Assembly (NCBI RefSeq): GCF_001619615.1
Contig: NZ_LQQP01000012.1
Location: forward strand, 186,001 to 250,000
DNA length: 64,000 nt
DNA from: Microbacterium sp. T32
Lineage (GTDB): Bacteria > Actinomycetota > Actinomycetes > Actinomycetales > Microbacteriaceae
Direction of reading: 5' to 3'
The notes under the pieces are model-generated. The model worked only from the letters and a program-made list of their open reading frames with translations, had not been told where the DNA came from and ran no database searches. Position 1 is the stretch's first letter; each line of letters starts with the position of its first letter. A program made the translations under genes and the position numbers. Below, one piece after another: positions 8,953-18,622 of the stretch.

Positions 8953-9972
8953 ATGAAGGCCATCGTCTACGCGACTCCCGGTGATTCCTCCGTCCTCTCG
9001 CTCGTCGAGCGCGAGCTGCCCGACCCCGGTCCGGGTGAGGTGCGCGTGCGGATCGCCGTCTCGGGCGTCAACCCCACCGACTGGAAGGCGCGCGCGTCGG
9101 TCGGGCGCGAGCTCGTGGCCGACGAGGTGACGCCGAACCAGGACGGAGCCGGAACGGTGGATGCCGTGGGCCCGGGGGTCGACGACCTCGCCGTCGGCGA
9201 CCGGGTCTGGATCTATCTCGCGGCGCACCAGCGGCCGAGCGGCACGGCCGCCGAGTACTCCGTGGTGCCCGCGGCCCGCGCCGTGCCGCTCGCGGACGAC
9301 GCCTCCTTCGTCCTCGGCGCGAGCCTCGGCGTCCCGGCGATGACGGCGCACCGCGCGCTCACCGTGCACGAGTTCGGCCCGTCGCGTCTGTCGCCCGGGG
9401 CCCTGGCCGGGCGGACCGTGCTCGTCCAGGGCGGCGCCGGCGCCGTCGGGCACGCCGCGATCCAGCTCGCCGTCTGGGCCGGCGCGACCGTCATCGCCAC
9501 GGTGAGCAGCGCCGAGAAAGAGACGCTCGCGCGGGCGGCGGGCGCCCACCACGTGCTGCGGTACCCGGACGCGGGCCTGGCCGATGGCATCCGCGAGCTC
9601 GCTCCCGACGGCGTTGACCACATCGTCGAGGTCGCGATCGCCGAGAACGCCGGGCTCGACGTCGAGGTCATCGCCAACCACGGCTCGATCGGCTACTACG
9701 CCGACAACGGCGGTGACGAATTCACGGCCGCGGTTCGCGCGAGCTTCGCGAAGAACGTGCGCTGGCAGGGTCTCCTGCTCTACACGGTCGGCGACGCGGC
9801 GCTCGAGGCTGCGGCGCAGGACGTCTCGGCCGCGGTGGCGGACGGCGCCCTGCCGGTCGGCGACGAGGCCGGGCTCGGGCTCACGTGGTTCCCGCTTGAG
9901 GAGACCGCGGCGGCGCACGACGCGGTCGAGGCGGGTGCGACCGGCAAGGTGCTGATCCGCGTCGGCGACTGA
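8953..9972 (+). CDS. NADPH:quinone reductase-like zinc-independent MDR oxidoreductase
   Basis: Medium-chain dehydrogenase/reductase of the quinone oxidoreductase type. The 339 residues comprise a GroES-like N-terminal domain (MKAIVYATPGDSSVLSLVERELPDP, then VSGVNPTDWK) and a Rossmann domain with VLVQGGAGAVGHAAIQLAVWAGA, the NADPH-binding glycine motif. The Cys/His zinc ligands of alcohol dehydrogenases are absent. The physiological substrate is unknown. Monocistronic, convergent with the DUF1275 gene. Confidence 0.88.
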   Translation: MKAIVYATPGDSSVLSLVERELPDPGPGEVRVRIAVSGVNPTDWKARASVGRELVADEVTPNQDGAGTVDAVGPGVDDLAVGDRVWIYLAAHQRPSGTAAEYSVVPAARAVPLADDASFVLGASLGVPAMTAHRALTVHEFGPSRLSPGALAGRTVLVQGGAGAVGHAAIQLAVWAGATVIATVSSAEKETLARAAGAHHVLRYPDAGLADGIRELAPDGVDHIVEVAIAENAGLDVEVIANHGSIGYYADNGGDEFTAAVRASFAKNVRWQGLLLYTVGDAALEAAAQDVSAAVADGALPVGDEAGLGLTWFPLEETAAAHDAVEAGATGKVLIRVGD

Positions 9973-9976
9973 GTCG

Positions 9977-10621
9977 CTACGCCGCCGGACGGGGTCGCCG
10001 ACCGAGCACCGTCGCGCAGATCGCGAGCACGGCGGTCGCGAGGGTCAGCGCGAGCGGCGACCCCGCCCGGTGCGCGAGCGCACCGACGACGGCGCCCCCG
10101 ACCAGCGACGCCCAGAGCAGCAGGGGCCGTTGCCACGCGGTGCGTGAGCCGCCGGTGACCAGCGTGGCCAGTGCGAGGCCGAGACTCACGAGCGTTCCGG
10201 TCGAGTACGTGATGGCGACGCGTGCGCGTCCGTCCGCGAGGAACAGGGTGTTCAGCGCGCCCATCGCGGCCGCGAGGAGTGCGGCTCTCCACAGGGTCGC
10301 GTCGCCCGCGAGGGCCAGGACCGCGGCGATGCCGACGAGGGCGGCGGCTCCGCCCACGATCCACGGGCGGTGTCCCGCCAGCCGCGCGTTCACGACCCCG
10401 CCGACGGCCACGCCCAGCACGAAGGCGGCGATGATGCCCGCGGATGCCGCGGCAACGAGCGTCCCGGGACCGAACAGGTCCACCGCGGCCTGAGTCGAGT
10501 TCCCGCTCATGAAGGAGACGAACAGCCCGCCGGTGTCGAGGAAACCGATCGCGTCCACGAACCCGGCGACGGAGGCGAGTACCGCCGAGACGGCGAGTGA
10601 GCCGCGGTCGACGTCTTTCAT
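9977..10621 (-). CDS. YoaK/DUF1275 family membrane protein
   Basis: Six-helix membrane protein of unknown function, 214 residues. The N-terminal helix carries FVDAIGFLDTGGLFVSFMSGNSTQ, the typical YoaK signature. The second ATG (MKDVDRGS) is preferred because AGAGGG lies 6 bases upstream; an ATG two codons earlier would sit on top of that site. About 60 bases separate it from the MFS gene on the same strand. Confidence 0.85.
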   Translation of the reverse strand: MKDVDRGSLAVSAVLASVAGFVDAIGFLDTGGLFVSFMSGNSTQAAVDLFGPGTLVAAASAGIIAAFVLGVAVGGVVNARLAGHRPWIVGGAAALVGIAAVLALAGDATLWRAALLAAAMGALNTLFLADGRARVAITYSTGTLVSLGLALATLVTGGSRTAWQRPLLLWASLVGGAVVGALAHRAGSPLALTLATAVLAICATVLGRRPRPAA

Positions 10622-10684
10622 CGGCATCCCTCTTCCGCTCGTCCGCCGATCTCATCGTGGTGCGCCGCGGCGAGTCCGGGCAAA

Positions 10685-11971
10685 TCACCGGGTGCGCGGC
10701 ACGTAACGCGGCACCCACCGGACGAAGCCCACGGCCCCGGCGACCGCCACCACCCCCATCGCCGCGACGGCGACGGGGAGTGATATCGCCGCCGTCAGCG
10801 CCGAGACGAGGACCGGGGCGATCGCCCCGCCGCCGTCGGTGAGCGTGCGCCACGAGCCGAGGAAGGCGGCCGGCTCTTCCGCGGGTGCGAGGTCGGCGCC
10901 GAGGGTGAGCAGGATGCCACTGGAGAGACCGTTCCCGACGCCGAGGACCGCCGCGAACATCCCGTACCAGAGCGCCGCGCTGCCCGACTCGTGCGTCACG
11001 GACAGTGCGAAGAAGCCCGCGCCCATCAGGACCATGGCGGGGAGCGCGGCCCAGAGCCGCCCGAACCGGTCCATCACCTGACCGCTCGCGTAGAACAACG
11101 CGAAGTCGATCGCGCCCGAGACTCCGACGACCACCGCGATCGTCGAGGCATCCAGTCCCAGCGACACGCCCCACAGGGGGAGCACCACCTGGCGGGCGGA
11201 CCGGACGGCCGAGAGCGACGCCGCCGCGAGCCCGAGCCGCGACAGCACGCCGCGGTACCGCCACATCGTGCGGAAGACCCCGGCCCGCTCCGCGATGGGG
11301 ATCGCGCCGGTCACCGGCTCGCCGGTGTCCTCCTCGTCGAGGCTCGGGGCGGCGGCGGGGGCCACGGCGCTCGAGGTGGCGGTCGCGGGCACCAGGCGCT
11401 CGGGATCGGGGCCCAGGAACACGAGCAGGATCGTCGCGACCTGGCAGACCGCGAAGAACGCGATCGACGCGGACTCGTCGCCGAAGATCCCGAGGAGCGC
11501 GGCCGAGATGAACGGTCCGACGAACATGCCGAGCCGGAACGTCCCGCCGAGCAGCGACAGCGCCCGCGCCCGGAAGTGCAGCGGCACGCGCGTGGTCATG
11601 AACGAATGCCGGGCGAGGGCGAAGGATGCCGCGCAGAACCCGATCAGGAATACCGCCGCCGCGAAGACGGCGAGCGAATTCGCGAACACGACTCCCGCGA
11701 GCCCGCCCAGGATGACGATGCCCGCGACGCCCATCGTGAGGCGTTCCCCGAAACGGGCGACCGCCCATCCCGCCGGGATGTTGCCGCACAACGTCCCCAC
11801 GACCAGCGCCGAGGCGATGAGGGCGGCCAGCGCGACGTCGGCGCCGAGCCGGTTCGCGATCACCGGGATGAGCGGAATGACGGCGCCCTCGCCGAGCGCG
11901 AACAGCAGAGTCGGCCCGTAGATCATGGGCGCGAAGCGGAAGAGCACATCGCGGGGGGAGTCGCTCGTCAT
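10685..11971 (-). CDS. major facilitator superfamily transporter, probable drug exporter
   Basis: Proton-driven transporter of 428 residues with 12 predicted membrane helices. The N-terminal half includes [19 protein letters not shown], an MFS loop 2-3 A-like motif, and the second half repeats the pattern ([12 protein letters not shown]). A hydrophilic linker of about 40 residues separates the halves. Substrate is unknown. The ATG of [11 protein letters not shown] lies 7 bases after TATCGT, a -10 box that overlaps the prfB -10 on the other strand. Confidence 0.85.
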   Translation of the reverse strand: MTSDSPRDVLFRFAPMIYGPTLLFALGEGAVIPLIPVIANRLGADVALAALIASALVVGTLCGNIPAGWAVARFGERLTMGVAGIVILGGLAGVVFANSLAVFAAAVFLIGFCAASFALARHSFMTTRVPLHFRARALSLLGGTFRLGMFVGPFISAALLGIFGDESASIAFFAVCQVATILLVFLGPDPERLVPATATSSAVAPAAAPSLDEEDTGEPVTGAIPIAERAGVFRTMWRYRGVLSRLGLAAASLSAVRSARQVVLPLWGVSLGLDASTIAVVVGVSGAIDFALFYASGQVMDRFGRLWAALPAMVLMGAGFFALSVTHESGSAALWYGMFAAVLGVGNGLSSGILLTLGADLAPAEEPAAFLGSWRTLTDGGGAIAPVLVSALTAAISLPVAVAAMGVVAVAGAVGFVRWVPRYVPRTR

Positions 11972-11978
11972 CGTCTCC

Positions 11979-11988
11979 ACGATAGGCT
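11979..11988. promoter_or_regulatory. overlapping back-to-back -10 boxes of the MFS gene and prfB
   Basis: TAGGCT (plus, 11983-11988) serves prfB 8 bases downstream. TATCGT (minus, 11984-11979) serves the MFS gene 7 bases downstream. They share two base pairs, so RNA polymerase cannot open both promoters at once. Inferred from position and consensus only. Confidence 0.55.
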
Positions 11989-11996
11989 GGAGTGTC

Positions 11997-13109
11997 ATGC
12001 TCGAACTGGACCTTGCCGCCGACATCCAGGCGCTGCGCTCGACCTTCGCCGATATTCAGGCCGTGGTCGACGTCGACGCACTCACCGCCGACATCGAACG
12101 CCTGAACGAAGAGGCGGGAGCGCCCGACCTCTGGGACGACGTCGACAACGCCCAGAAGGTCACCAGCCGCCTCAGCCACCGTCAGGCCGAACTCAAGCGC
12201 ATCACCGAGATCGGCCAACGCCTCGACGACCTCGAGGTGCTCGTCGAACTGGCGAACGAGATGGAGGACGAGGACTCCGCCGACGAGGCGCGCAAAGAGC
12301 TCGCGTCGCTGCGCGAGGTCATCAACCAGCTCGAGGTGCAGACGCTCCTCGACGGGGAGTACGACGCGCGCTCGGCCGTCGTGACGATCCGCTCGGGCGC
12401 CGGCGGCGACGACGCCACCGACTTCGCCGAGATGCTCCTGCGCATGTACCTGCGCTGGGCCGAGCGCCACAAGTACCCCGTCAAGGTCATGGACACGTCC
12501 TACGCCGAGGGTGCGGGCATCAAGTCCGCGACCTTCGAGGTCGACGTCCCCTACGCCTACGGCACGCTGTCCGTCGAGGCCGGCACCCACCGCCTCGCGC
12601 GCATCAGCCCCTTCGGCGGCGCCGACAAGCGCCAGACGAGCTTCGCCGCGGTCGAGGTCATCCCCGTGATGGAAGAGGCCGTCGAGGTCGAGGTTCCGGA
12701 GGGCGACATCCGCGTCGACGTGTTCCGCTCCTCGGGCCCCGGTGGACAGTCGGTCAACACGACCGACTCCGCCGTGCGCATCACGCACATCCCCACGGGC
12801 CTCGTCGTCTCGATGCAGAACGAGAAGTCGCAGATCCAGAACCGTGCGGCCGCCATGCGCGTGCTGCAGACGCGCCTCCTGCTGCTCAAGCGCGAAGAGG
12901 AAGCGGCCAAGAAGAAGGAGCTCGCGGGCACGATCACCGCGAGCTGGGGCGACCAGATGCGGTCGTACTTCCTCTACGGCCAGCAGCTCGTGAAGGACCT
13001 CCGCACCGGATACGAGGTCGGAAACCCCGCGGTCGTCTTCGACGGCGACCTCGACGGGCTCATCGCGGCCGGCATCCGCTGGCGTAAGCGCAAGGACGAC
13101 GACGACTGA
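11997..13109 (+). CDS. prfB: peptide chain release factor 2
   Basis: Terminates translation at UGA and UAA. The 370-residue protein has the RF2 tripeptide SPF ([19 protein letters not shown]) and the catalytic GGQ ([20 protein letters not shown]). Unlike prfB of many bacteria there is no in-frame UGA or programmed +1 frameshift near codon 25; the frame is continuous, as usual in actinobacteria. The start gives [14 protein letters not shown] and appears leaderless. Confidence 0.96.
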   Translation: MLELDLAADIQALRSTFADIQAVVDVDALTADIERLNEEAGAPDLWDDVDNAQKVTSRLSHRQAELKRITEIGQRLDDLEVLVELANEMEDEDSADEARKELASLREVINQLEVQTLLDGEYDARSAVVTIRSGAGGDDATDFAEMLLRMYLRWAERHKYPVKVMDTSYAEGAGIKSATFEVDVPYAYGTLSVEAGTHRLARISPFGGADKRQTSFAAVEVIPVMEEAVEVEVPEGDIRVDVFRSSGPGGQSVNTTDSAVRITHIPTGLVVSMQNEKSQIQNRAAAMRVLQTRLLLLKREEEAAKKKELAGTITASWGDQMRSYFLYGQQLVKDLRTGYEVGNPAVVFDGDLDGLIAAGIRWRKRKDDDD

Positions 13110-13112
13110 TCG

Positions 13113-13138
13113 ATGGATGCCACGGGTGTGGCATCCAT
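13113..13138 (+). terminator. hairpin after prfB
   Basis: A perfect 11-bp stem (ATGGATGCCAC / GTGGCATCCAT) with the loop GGGT starts three bases after the prfB stop. There is no U tract, so termination is inferred. The stem is built from the GGATGCC word that is very frequent in the host part. Confidence 0.6.
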
Positions 13139-13211
13139 AGGACTCTCCCGGTTTCGTGAACCGGCGCGTCCTGTCGGGCTGGGGGAGCCGCGCGCTTAGG
13201 CTCGTCGAGCC

Positions 13212-14204
13212 ATGATCCGGTTCGAGAACGTCACCAAGCGGTATCGCGGCACCACGAGACCGGCGTTGAACGCCGTCGACTTCGAGGTGCAGCGCGGAGA
13301 GTTCGTCTTCCTCGTCGGGGCTTCTGGCTCCGGAAAGTCGTCGTGCCTGCAGCTCATCCTGCGGGCGGAGACGCCGAGCGAGGGGAGGGTCGTCGTCCTC
13401 GGACGCGACCTGCGCACGCTGTCGAACCGGAAGGTGCCGTACTTCCGGCGCCACATCGGGTCGGTCTTCCAGGACTTCCGGCTGCTCCCGAACAAGACCG
13501 TGCACCAGAACGTCGCGTTCACTCTGCAGGTCACGGGCGCCTCGCGCGGGTTCATCCAGCAGGCTGTGCCGGAGGTTCTGGCGCTCGTCGGTCTCGACGG
13601 CAAGGAGAAGCGCCTGCCGCACGAGCTGTCCGGCGGCGAACAGCAGCGCGTCGCGATCGCGCGCGCTCTCGTGAACCGACCCCAGGTGCTCCTCGCGGAC
13701 GAGCCGACGGGAAACCTCGACCCCGGCACCTCGATCGACATCATGCAGCTGCTCGCCCGCATCAACGCCGGCGGCACGACGGTGGTCATGGCCACGCACG
13801 AGGCCGGGTTCGTCGACCAGATGCAGCGGCGCGTGATCGAGCTCCGCAACGGTGAGATGGTCCGCGACGAGCGGCGCGGCGGCTACGGCGACACGTCCGG
13901 CCTGCCGCGTCTCGCCCCCGAGGTCGAGAAGGGTGCGGCCGCGGTCGCGGCCCTCACCGCGGTGCTCGAGGTGCAGCGCGAGGTTGCGCACATCACCGGG
14001 TCCGTAGAGCCCCTGAACCTCGAGGACGCGAAGCGCGCGGAGGCCGAGCGGGCCGCCGCGGCCGCGGCGCCCGTCGAGGAGCCGAGCACGCACACGCGCT
14101 CCGTGCCCGTGACGACGCCCGACGTCGATGCGCTCGGTCTCGCCGACCGTCTCGGCCTCGCCGACAAGAACGACCGCGACGACGAAGTGGGACCCACGTC
14201 ATGA
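13212..14204 (+). CDS. ftsE: cell division ABC ATPase FtsE
   Basis: Cytoplasmic ATPase that with FtsX controls peptidoglycan hydrolases at the septum. The 330 residues have Walker [11 protein letters not shown]-loop [11 protein letters not shown], signature LSGGEQQRV and Walker [13 protein letters not shown]. After about residue 225 comes a roughly 100-residue Ala/Glu/Arg-rich extension not found in E. coli FtsE (222 residues). TAGGCT lies 9 bases before the ATG. The stop overlaps the ftsX start. Confidence 0.95.
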   Translation: MIRFENVTKRYRGTTRPALNAVDFEVQRGEFVFLVGASGSGKSSCLQLILRAETPSEGRVVVLGRDLRTLSNRKVPYFRRHIGSVFQDFRLLPNKTVHQNVAFTLQVTGASRGFIQQAVPEVLALVGLDGKEKRLPHELSGGEQQRVAIARALVNRPQVLLADEPTGNLDPGTSIDIMQLLARINAGGTTVVMATHEAGFVDQMQRRVIELRNGEMVRDERRGGYGDTSGLPRLAPEVEKGAAAVAALTAVLEVQREVAHITGSVEPLNLEDAKRAEAERAAAAAAPVEEPSTHTRSVPVTTPDVDALGLADRLGLADKNDRDDEVGPTS

Positions 14205-15118
14205 GGTTCGGGCTCATCCTCTCGGAGGCCTTCACGGGTCTCCGCCGCAATGCCTCGATGGTCATCTCGGTGATCCTCGTGACGTTCGTCTCGTTGACGT
14301 TCGTCGGTGCCGCGATGCTCATGCAGATGCAGATCGGCAAGATGCAGTCGTACTGGGCCGACCGCGCGCAGGTCGCCGTCTTCATGTGCTCGACGGTGTC
14401 CGACAAGGATCCGTGCGTCGCCGGTCAGGCCGCGTCGCAGGACGAGATCGACAAGGTCACGGCCACTCTCGACGGCCCGGCGCTGGCTCCGCTGATCCGC
14501 AACTACACGTACTCGACGAGCGAGCAGGTCTTCGAGGATGCCAAGTCGCAGCTGCCCGAAGACATCATCGGGGTCGTCTCGGCCGACCAGTTCAACGCTA
14601 CCTTCAACATCAACCTCGTCGACCAGAGCCAGTCGGACGTGATCGCCGAGGCCTTCACCGGTCAGGCCGGTGTCGAGGGTGTCACCGACCAGATGCAGTA
14701 CCTGGAGCCGCTGTTCCAGACACTCACCGTCGCGACCTACGTCGCCGTCGGCATCGCTGCCCTCATGCTCATCGCGGCGGTGCTGCTGATCGCCACGACC
14801 ATCCGTCTGTCCGCGTTCGCGCGACGACGGGAGCTCGGCATCATGCGACTCGTCGGCGCCTCGAACCGTTTCATCCAGACGCCGTTCGTGCTGGAGGGCG
14901 TCCTCGCCGCGCTGATCGGCTCGGCCCTCGCGAGCGTCGCCGTCTGGGCGATCGTCGGGGTCGGGGTGAACCAATATCTCCGCGACCGGATCAACTTCAT
15001 CACGTCGTGGGTCGGCGTCAGCGACCTCGCCATCGTGGTGCCGGTGATCATCGTGATCGGCGTGCTGTTGGCCGCCCTCAGCGCCAGCTTCGCGATCCGC
15101 CGCTGGTTGCGCGCCTGA
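14201..15118 (+). CDS. ftsX: cell division permease-like protein FtsX
   Basis: Membrane partner of FtsE. The 305 residues have one N-terminal helix ([22 protein letters not shown]), an extracellular domain of about 130 residues containing two Cys ([15 protein letters not shown]), and three C-terminal helices typical of FtsX-type permeases. The start ATG overlaps the ftsE stop as ATGA, indicating translational coupling. The following gene, smpB, completes the common actinobacterial order ftsE-ftsX-smpB. Confidence 0.94.
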   Translation: MRFGLILSEAFTGLRRNASMVISVILVTFVSLTFVGAAMLMQMQIGKMQSYWADRAQVAVFMCSTVSDKDPCVAGQAASQDEIDKVTATLDGPALAPLIRNYTYSTSEQVFEDAKSQLPEDIIGVVSADQFNATFNINLVDQSQSDVIAEAFTGQAGVEGVTDQMQYLEPLFQTLTVATYVAVGIAALMLIAAVLLIATTIRLSAFARRRELGIMRLVGASNRFIQTPFVLEGVLAALIGSALASVAVWAIVGVGVNQYLRDRINFITSWVGVSDLAIVVPVIIVIGVLLAALSASFAIRRWLRA

Positions 15119-15123
15119 TCGCG

Positions 15124-15129
15124 TAGACT
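15124..15129 (+). promoter_or_regulatory. TAGACT -10 box upstream of smpB
   Basis: TAGACT begins 6 bases after the ftsX stop and about 40 bases before smpB. The same hexamer precedes ssrA (16349-16354) and many genes of the element. A -35 box is not obvious. Confidence 0.4.
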
Positions 15130-15169
15130 CAGGGGCTCTGTGTGCCCGGAATCATGAGGAGGTGGCACC

Positions 15170-15646
15170 ATGCCTCGTGAGCAGGGTGAAAAGCTCATCG
15201 CGTCGAACAAGAAGGCGCGTCACGACTACGCGATCGAGAAGACGTACGAAGCCGGTTTGGTGCTGACGGGCACCGAGGTGAAGTCGCTCCGCCAGGGGCG
15301 TGCGAACCTCACGGACGGCTACGCCTACATCGACGGCGGTCAGGCGTACCTGGATGCCGTTCACATCCCCGAGTACTCGCAGGGGCACTGGACCAACCAT
15401 TCCGCCAAGCGCACCCGCAAGCTGCTGCTGCACAAGGACGAGATCGTGAAGCTGTCGCACGCGGTCGCCGCCGGCGGGTACACACTCGTCCCGTTGCGTC
15501 TGTACTTCCTCGACGGCCGCGCCAAGGTCGAGATCGCGGTGGCGAAGGGCAAGCGCGAGTTCGAGAAGCGTCAGACGATCCGCGAGCGCGAGGACAAGCG
15601 CGAAGCCGAGCGCGCCATGCGCACGCGCAACCGCCTGGGGGAGTGA
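15170..15646 (+). CDS. smpB: SsrA-binding protein SmpB
   Basis: Binds tmRNA and delivers it to stalled ribosomes for trans-translation. The 158 residues include [29 protein letters not shown], the conserved tmRNA-binding core, and a basic C-terminal tail ([18 protein letters not shown]) that enters the mRNA channel. Strong Shine-Dalgarno GAGGAGGTG. The partner RNA ssrA lies 0.8 kb downstream on the same strand. Confidence 0.96.
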   Translation: MPREQGEKLIASNKKARHDYAIEKTYEAGLVLTGTEVKSLRQGRANLTDGYAYIDGGQAYLDAVHIPEYSQGHWTNHSAKRTRKLLLHKDEIVKLSHAVAAGGYTLVPLRLYFLDGRAKVEIAVAKGKREFEKRQTIREREDKREAERAMRTRNRLGE

Positions 15647-15649
15647 CCC

Positions 15650-16297
15650 TCACTCCGCGACGAAGCGCCCCTCGACGGTGGCGCTCACGACGAGCTCGGG
15701 CGGCTGCAGGCTGAACGACGGCCCGGTATCGGCCTTCGCGAACATCATGCGGGGGGCCGCGGCGTCCGGTCGCGACTCAAGCAGTCCGGCATCCGCGATC
15801 TCGACCGCGGTGACGGATGCCAGCCCCAGCGCCTCGGCGTAGGCGGCGGCGCGCTCCACGGCGACCTGCACGGCCGCGGCGGCGACCTTCCGCTCGACGC
15901 CCACGCGGGTGTCGCGCGCGAGGCGCCAGTCCACGGCCGTCACCTGCACGTCATCGGACTCGGCGACGTCGCCCAGCCACCACGACAGCGCTCCGGCGTC
16001 GGTGAAGGTGGCCGACAGCTCGACGCTGGCGTGGTGGACGAGCGGCAGCTGCGCGCCTTCGCTGTTCCACGGCCGATCCGACCAGACGGACACCCGCGCG
16101 CTCGACCACTCCGATACCTCGCCCGAGCGCAGGTGCGCCACCAGACCGTCTTGGACGGATGCCGCCCGCTCCTGCGCCCGTTCGACCACTGGCCCTCGAG
16201 AGGGACCGTCGGTGGACACTGTGACCCGCACCGCGGCCTCCTCCGCGCGCACGCGCGTCTCGCTCTCGCCCCGGACCGTGATGGTGACCTGACTCAT
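15650..16297 (-). CDS. SIMPL (DUF541) domain protein
   Basis: A 215-residue protein beginning MSQVTITVRGESETRVRAEEAAV, the start of SIMPL proteins, with the usual alternating beta/alpha pattern and no signal peptide. Molecular function in actinobacteria is not known. TAGGCT 6 bases before the ATG suggests a leaderless message. It lies convergent with smpB. Confidence 0.82.
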   Translation of the reverse strand: MSQVTITVRGESETRVRAEEAAVRVTVSTDGPSRGPVVERAQERAASVQDGLVAHLRSGEVSEWSSARVSVWSDRPWNSEGAQLPLVHHASVELSATFTDAGALSWWLGDVAESDDVQVTAVDWRLARDTRVGVERKVAAAAVQVAVERAAAYAEALGLASVTAVEIADAGLLESRPDAAAPRMMFAKADTGPSFSLQPPELVVSATVEGRFVAE

Positions 16298-16348
16298 GTC
16301 GTGAGCCTAGGCGAGACGCCGGGAATGGCCCAGGGTTCGCATCCGTTG

Positions 16349-16354
16349 TAGACT
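16349..16354 (+). promoter_or_regulatory. ssrA: TAGACT -10 box of ssrA
   Basis: TAGACT lies 76 bases before the mature tmRNA 5' end, leaving a processed leader. It matches the -10 used by smpB and by the element. Confidence 0.45.
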
Positions 16355-16430
16355 GAGATGCTCGGGTGTTTCGGCATCCGAGGTTGACAACTCCACAGCG
16401 TGACGATGGTCGCTCCTGCACGGAGTTCCC

Positions 16431-16797
16431 GGGGCTGATCGGTTTCGACAGCGCCTGCGAATCCGCGAGAAGCGGGCCGAGGATGTGGGGTTATCTCGTA
16501 AACGCTCCCTGCAAAACAATAAGTGCCAATGCTAAGCGCACTGACTTCGCCCTCGCTGCCTAAGCGAGCCCGATAGTCCGTCAGACCGTGTGTGACCCCG
16601 CCACGGATCCTGGCGTCATTTAGGGGTCTTGCTGTGTGACGGCGTCCGGACGTCACGCGGGACTCTTCCCGGACTGGGCCTGTCGACTTAGGTGTCTGTG
16701 ACAAAGGTCGGGGCCGAGCAGAACGTCTGCACAGACTGCGCCCGGAGAAAACGCGGAGACCCAGCGTTGGACGGGGGTTCGATTCCCCCCAGCTCCA
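16431..16797 (+). ncRNA. ssrA: transfer-messenger RNA
   Basis: The 5' end GGGGCTGATCGGTTTCGACA is the near-universal tmRNA start and pairs with CAGCTCC at the 3' end; discriminator A follows and CCA is not encoded. The T arm GGGTTCGATTCCCCC is present. The tag frame resumes at GCC 16525 and encodes ANAKRTDFALAA, then TAA. The tag ends in the canonical ALAA degron and resembles those of Streptomyces and other high-GC actinobacteria. Confidence 0.97.
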
Positions 16798-16826
16798 CGA
16801 ATCATCGTCACACCGACCGAGTACAG

Positions 16827-16853
16827 AAGACCGCCTTTCGGGGCGGTCTTTTG
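16827..16853 (+). terminator. rho-independent terminator of ssrA
   Basis: AAGACCGCC pairs with GGCGGTCTT around a TTTCGG loop and is followed by T residues (TTTTGCTTT). It lies 30 bases after the tmRNA 3' end. Confidence 0.88.
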
Positions 16854-17222
16854 CTTTATGTCGGCGTGCTCGGCGTAAGCGGGTGGCGCAGTGCGCTCCC
16901 TTCGCCTAAAGACGGATCCGACATGCAGCACGTGCAGCAAATCGGTGAAGGTGAGGTGCTGCCACTCGCGCCCGACGAGGATCTTCATGACTAATTCCGC
17001 TCCCTTGCCGACGAGGACCGGGAGCGTCTATACGCACACCTCCGGGGCGTCCTCGCGGATCTCGCCGACGACTGATCGGGGACCAGTTGCGGCCGGATAG
17101 ATCGCCGCGTCGAGCCGGCGGGCAGGTGCAGCCGGGCTAGCGACCGGGTTCCTACGGCAGCGAATCACGCCGCGTTTCCCTCTTCAGAGGGCGGTGTGCG
17201 ACGAGGGCGAAGGAGATCGGGA
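16854..17222. other. 369-base stretch without a supported gene
   Basis: A short plus-strand frame is interrupted by TAA at 16992 and resumes in the same frame as an amphipathic peptide (LADEDRERLYAHLRGVLADL) ending at a TGA, which looks like a decayed coding remnant. No family is recognised. The 3' side of tmRNA is a common integration site, so a remnant here would be unsurprising (inference). Confidence 0.4.
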
Positions 17223-17675
17223 TCACGAATTCGATTCGTCGAGGACCCAGTCGATGATCTCGCGCACGAATTCGGTGAAGGTCTGCCCCGTCGCTTCGAG
17301 TTCTCGAGTCTCGTGCAGAAACCAGTACACCGTTCCGCCGTCGTCGGTATCGGGTCGACCGCGAAAGCACGCAAGATCTCCGGCACCGTTGTTCAAGAAC
17401 GTGATCATGTCCGAGGGGAGCCCGCCATCGGCGCGTTCGTGAAGCGTCGCGTTCGTGATGAGCATGGACGGGTGTTGGACGTCGGGTCCGAGTCCGAAGA
17501 ACTCTTCGCTTCCGATCGACATCCACCCGAATGTCCGGAGGTAGACGCGGAAGTCCGGCGGGAAACTTCCCAGGAGCGCCTCTGCCTCGCCGATTTCCTG
17601 CTCGGAGACTCCGGATCCCACCTTGGCCTCGCCGCTCCGGGCGAGGGACTGAATTGCGACGATCAGATCGTCCAT
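17223..17675 (-). CDS. SMI1/KNR4 (SUKH) family protein
   Basis: The 150-residue protein has the SUKH pattern: an N-terminal helix, ISEAEALLG-like VSEQEIGEAEALLGSFPPDF, then YLRTFGWMSIGSEEFFGLGPD, and a C-terminal helix EFVREIIDWVLDE. SUKH proteins are often immunity proteins for contact-dependent or polymorphic toxins. No toxin gene is adjacent, so it would be an orphan. A normal RBS (GAAGGA, 5-base spacing) precedes the ATG, unlike its leaderless neighbours. Its position beside tmRNA fits acquisition by transfer (inference). Confidence 0.8.
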   Translation of the reverse strand: MDDLIVAIQSLARSGEAKVGSGVSEQEIGEAEALLGSFPPDFRVYLRTFGWMSIGSEEFFGLGPDVQHPSMLITNATLHERADGGLPSDMITFLNNGAGDLACFRGRPDTDDGGTVYWFLHETRELEATGQTFTEFVREIIDWVLDESNS

Positions 17676-17712
17676 GGAGATCCTTCCGGGTGAGCAGCGC
17701 AGGGCGCCGACA

Positions 17713-17755
17713 TGGATGGATGCTGGTCGGCCCTGGCGACCAGGCTATCCATCCA
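17713..17755 (-). terminator. hairpin after yaeQ
   Basis: Nested arms TGGATGG/CCATCCA and TGGTCG/CGACCA lie just after the yaeQ stop on the minus strand. No clear U tract. Inferred terminator. Confidence 0.5.
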
Positions 17756-17767
17756 GACCCTTGAGCT

Positions 17768-18307
17768 CTACACCGCCGCCCGCGTGTGCACGTCGCTCTC
17801 GCCCGACGCGTCGTTGAGTTCGAGATACACGCGACGCTCGGTGCGGGTCAGGGTCGCGGTGTTGCGGCGCTCGATCGCGCCGGCCATCCGCTCGACGAAG
17901 CCCGCGTCGAACGAGTGCAGCAGCACGTCCTCCGCCCGATGGATGCGCTTGCCGGCCCACGGTGCGGCGACCTTCTCGGGGTCTCGGTGGGTGTAGACGG
18001 CGACCCGCTCGGCCTTCATGCTGCCCGTGTGGAGGCGGGCGGCATCCGGGGCTCCCACTTCGATCCAGGCCACCAGGGCTCCGGTGAGGTCGCGCACCAT
18101 GACGGCGGGTTCGTCGGTCGCGGAGACGCCCTCGCTGAACGCGATGCCCTCCTCGTACTCGAGGCAGTAGGCGAGCACGCGCGTGAGCATGTACGGGTCG
18201 GTCTCGGACGGATGCCGAGCGACCCGGAGCTGCAGTTCGTCGTACACGCCGCGGTCGACGTCCGAGAGCTGCACCGTGAACGTGTGAATGGTCGCGCCGA
18301 TAGCCAC
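17768..18307 (-). CDS. yaeQ: YaeQ family protein
   Basis: The 179-residue protein aligns with E. coli YaeQ (181 residues) through ATIHTFTVQLSDVDRGVYDEL, VARHPSETDPYMLTRVLAYCLEY, DEPAVMVRDLTGALVAWIEVG and a PD-(D/E)XK-like fold region. The family has been linked to transcript elongation control; its biochemical role is unclear. The GTG start is supported by TAGGCT 8 bases upstream and by length; a longer open frame extends 5' but has no family similarity. Confidence 0.87.
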   Translation of the reverse strand: MAIGATIHTFTVQLSDVDRGVYDELQLRVARHPSETDPYMLTRVLAYCLEYEEGIAFSEGVSATDEPAVMVRDLTGALVAWIEVGAPDAARLHTGSMKAERVAVYTHRDPEKVAAPWAGKRIHRAEDVLLHSFDAGFVERMAGAIERRNTATLTRTERRVYLELNDASGESDVHTRAAV

Positions 18308-18367
18308 GACGATCGAGCCTACGCGACCGGCTTGCCGGGCACTGCGCTCGCGACCTAGCGTCGGAGC

Positions 18368-18622
18368 ATGCCCGATCCCCGCACGCAGCGCATCGACGTC
18401 GGCCCCTTCCAGCTGGATCCGGATGCCGACCTCCAGACGTGGCGCGCCGTCGCGTCGGACGGTGCATCGGTGCCCGCGGGAGCGTGGCGCGACTGGGTGG
18501 CGCTGGCGCAGCGCGTGCTCCAGCTCGACGTGATCTGGCGCGAGCGCGAAGCGCGGGGCGACGCGTGGGACCAGGGGCACGCGGCATCCGGATCCGTGGA
18601 TGCCGTCAATCCCTATCGCTGA
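18368..18622 (+). CDS. conserved small protein, function unknown
   Basis: An 84-residue protein with no membrane segment, centred on AWRDWVALAQRVLQLDVIWREREARGDAWD, an amphipathic helix region. TAGCGT lies 6 bases before the ATG, the local leaderless pattern. It overlaps the 3' end of the convergent lipoprotein gene by 10 bases. I do not recognise a family. Confidence 0.6.
   Translation: MPDPRTQRIDVGPFQLDPDADLQTWRAVASDGASVPAGAWRDWVALAQRVLQLDVIWREREARGDAWDQGHAASGSVDAVNPYR

Noticed and set aside
11997..13109. Programmed +1 frameshift in prfB
   Set aside because: The frame is continuous from the start codon with no early in-frame UGA.
9780..14093. Open frame of more than 1,400 codons on the minus strand
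   Set aside because: Antisense shadow of several well-supported genes (quinone reductase, MFS, prfB, ftsE); long stop-free antisense frames are common at this GC content.
16653..16988. Minus-strand frame over the tmRNA 3' part and its terminator
   Set aside because: It crosses a structured RNA and terminator and has no recognisable domain.
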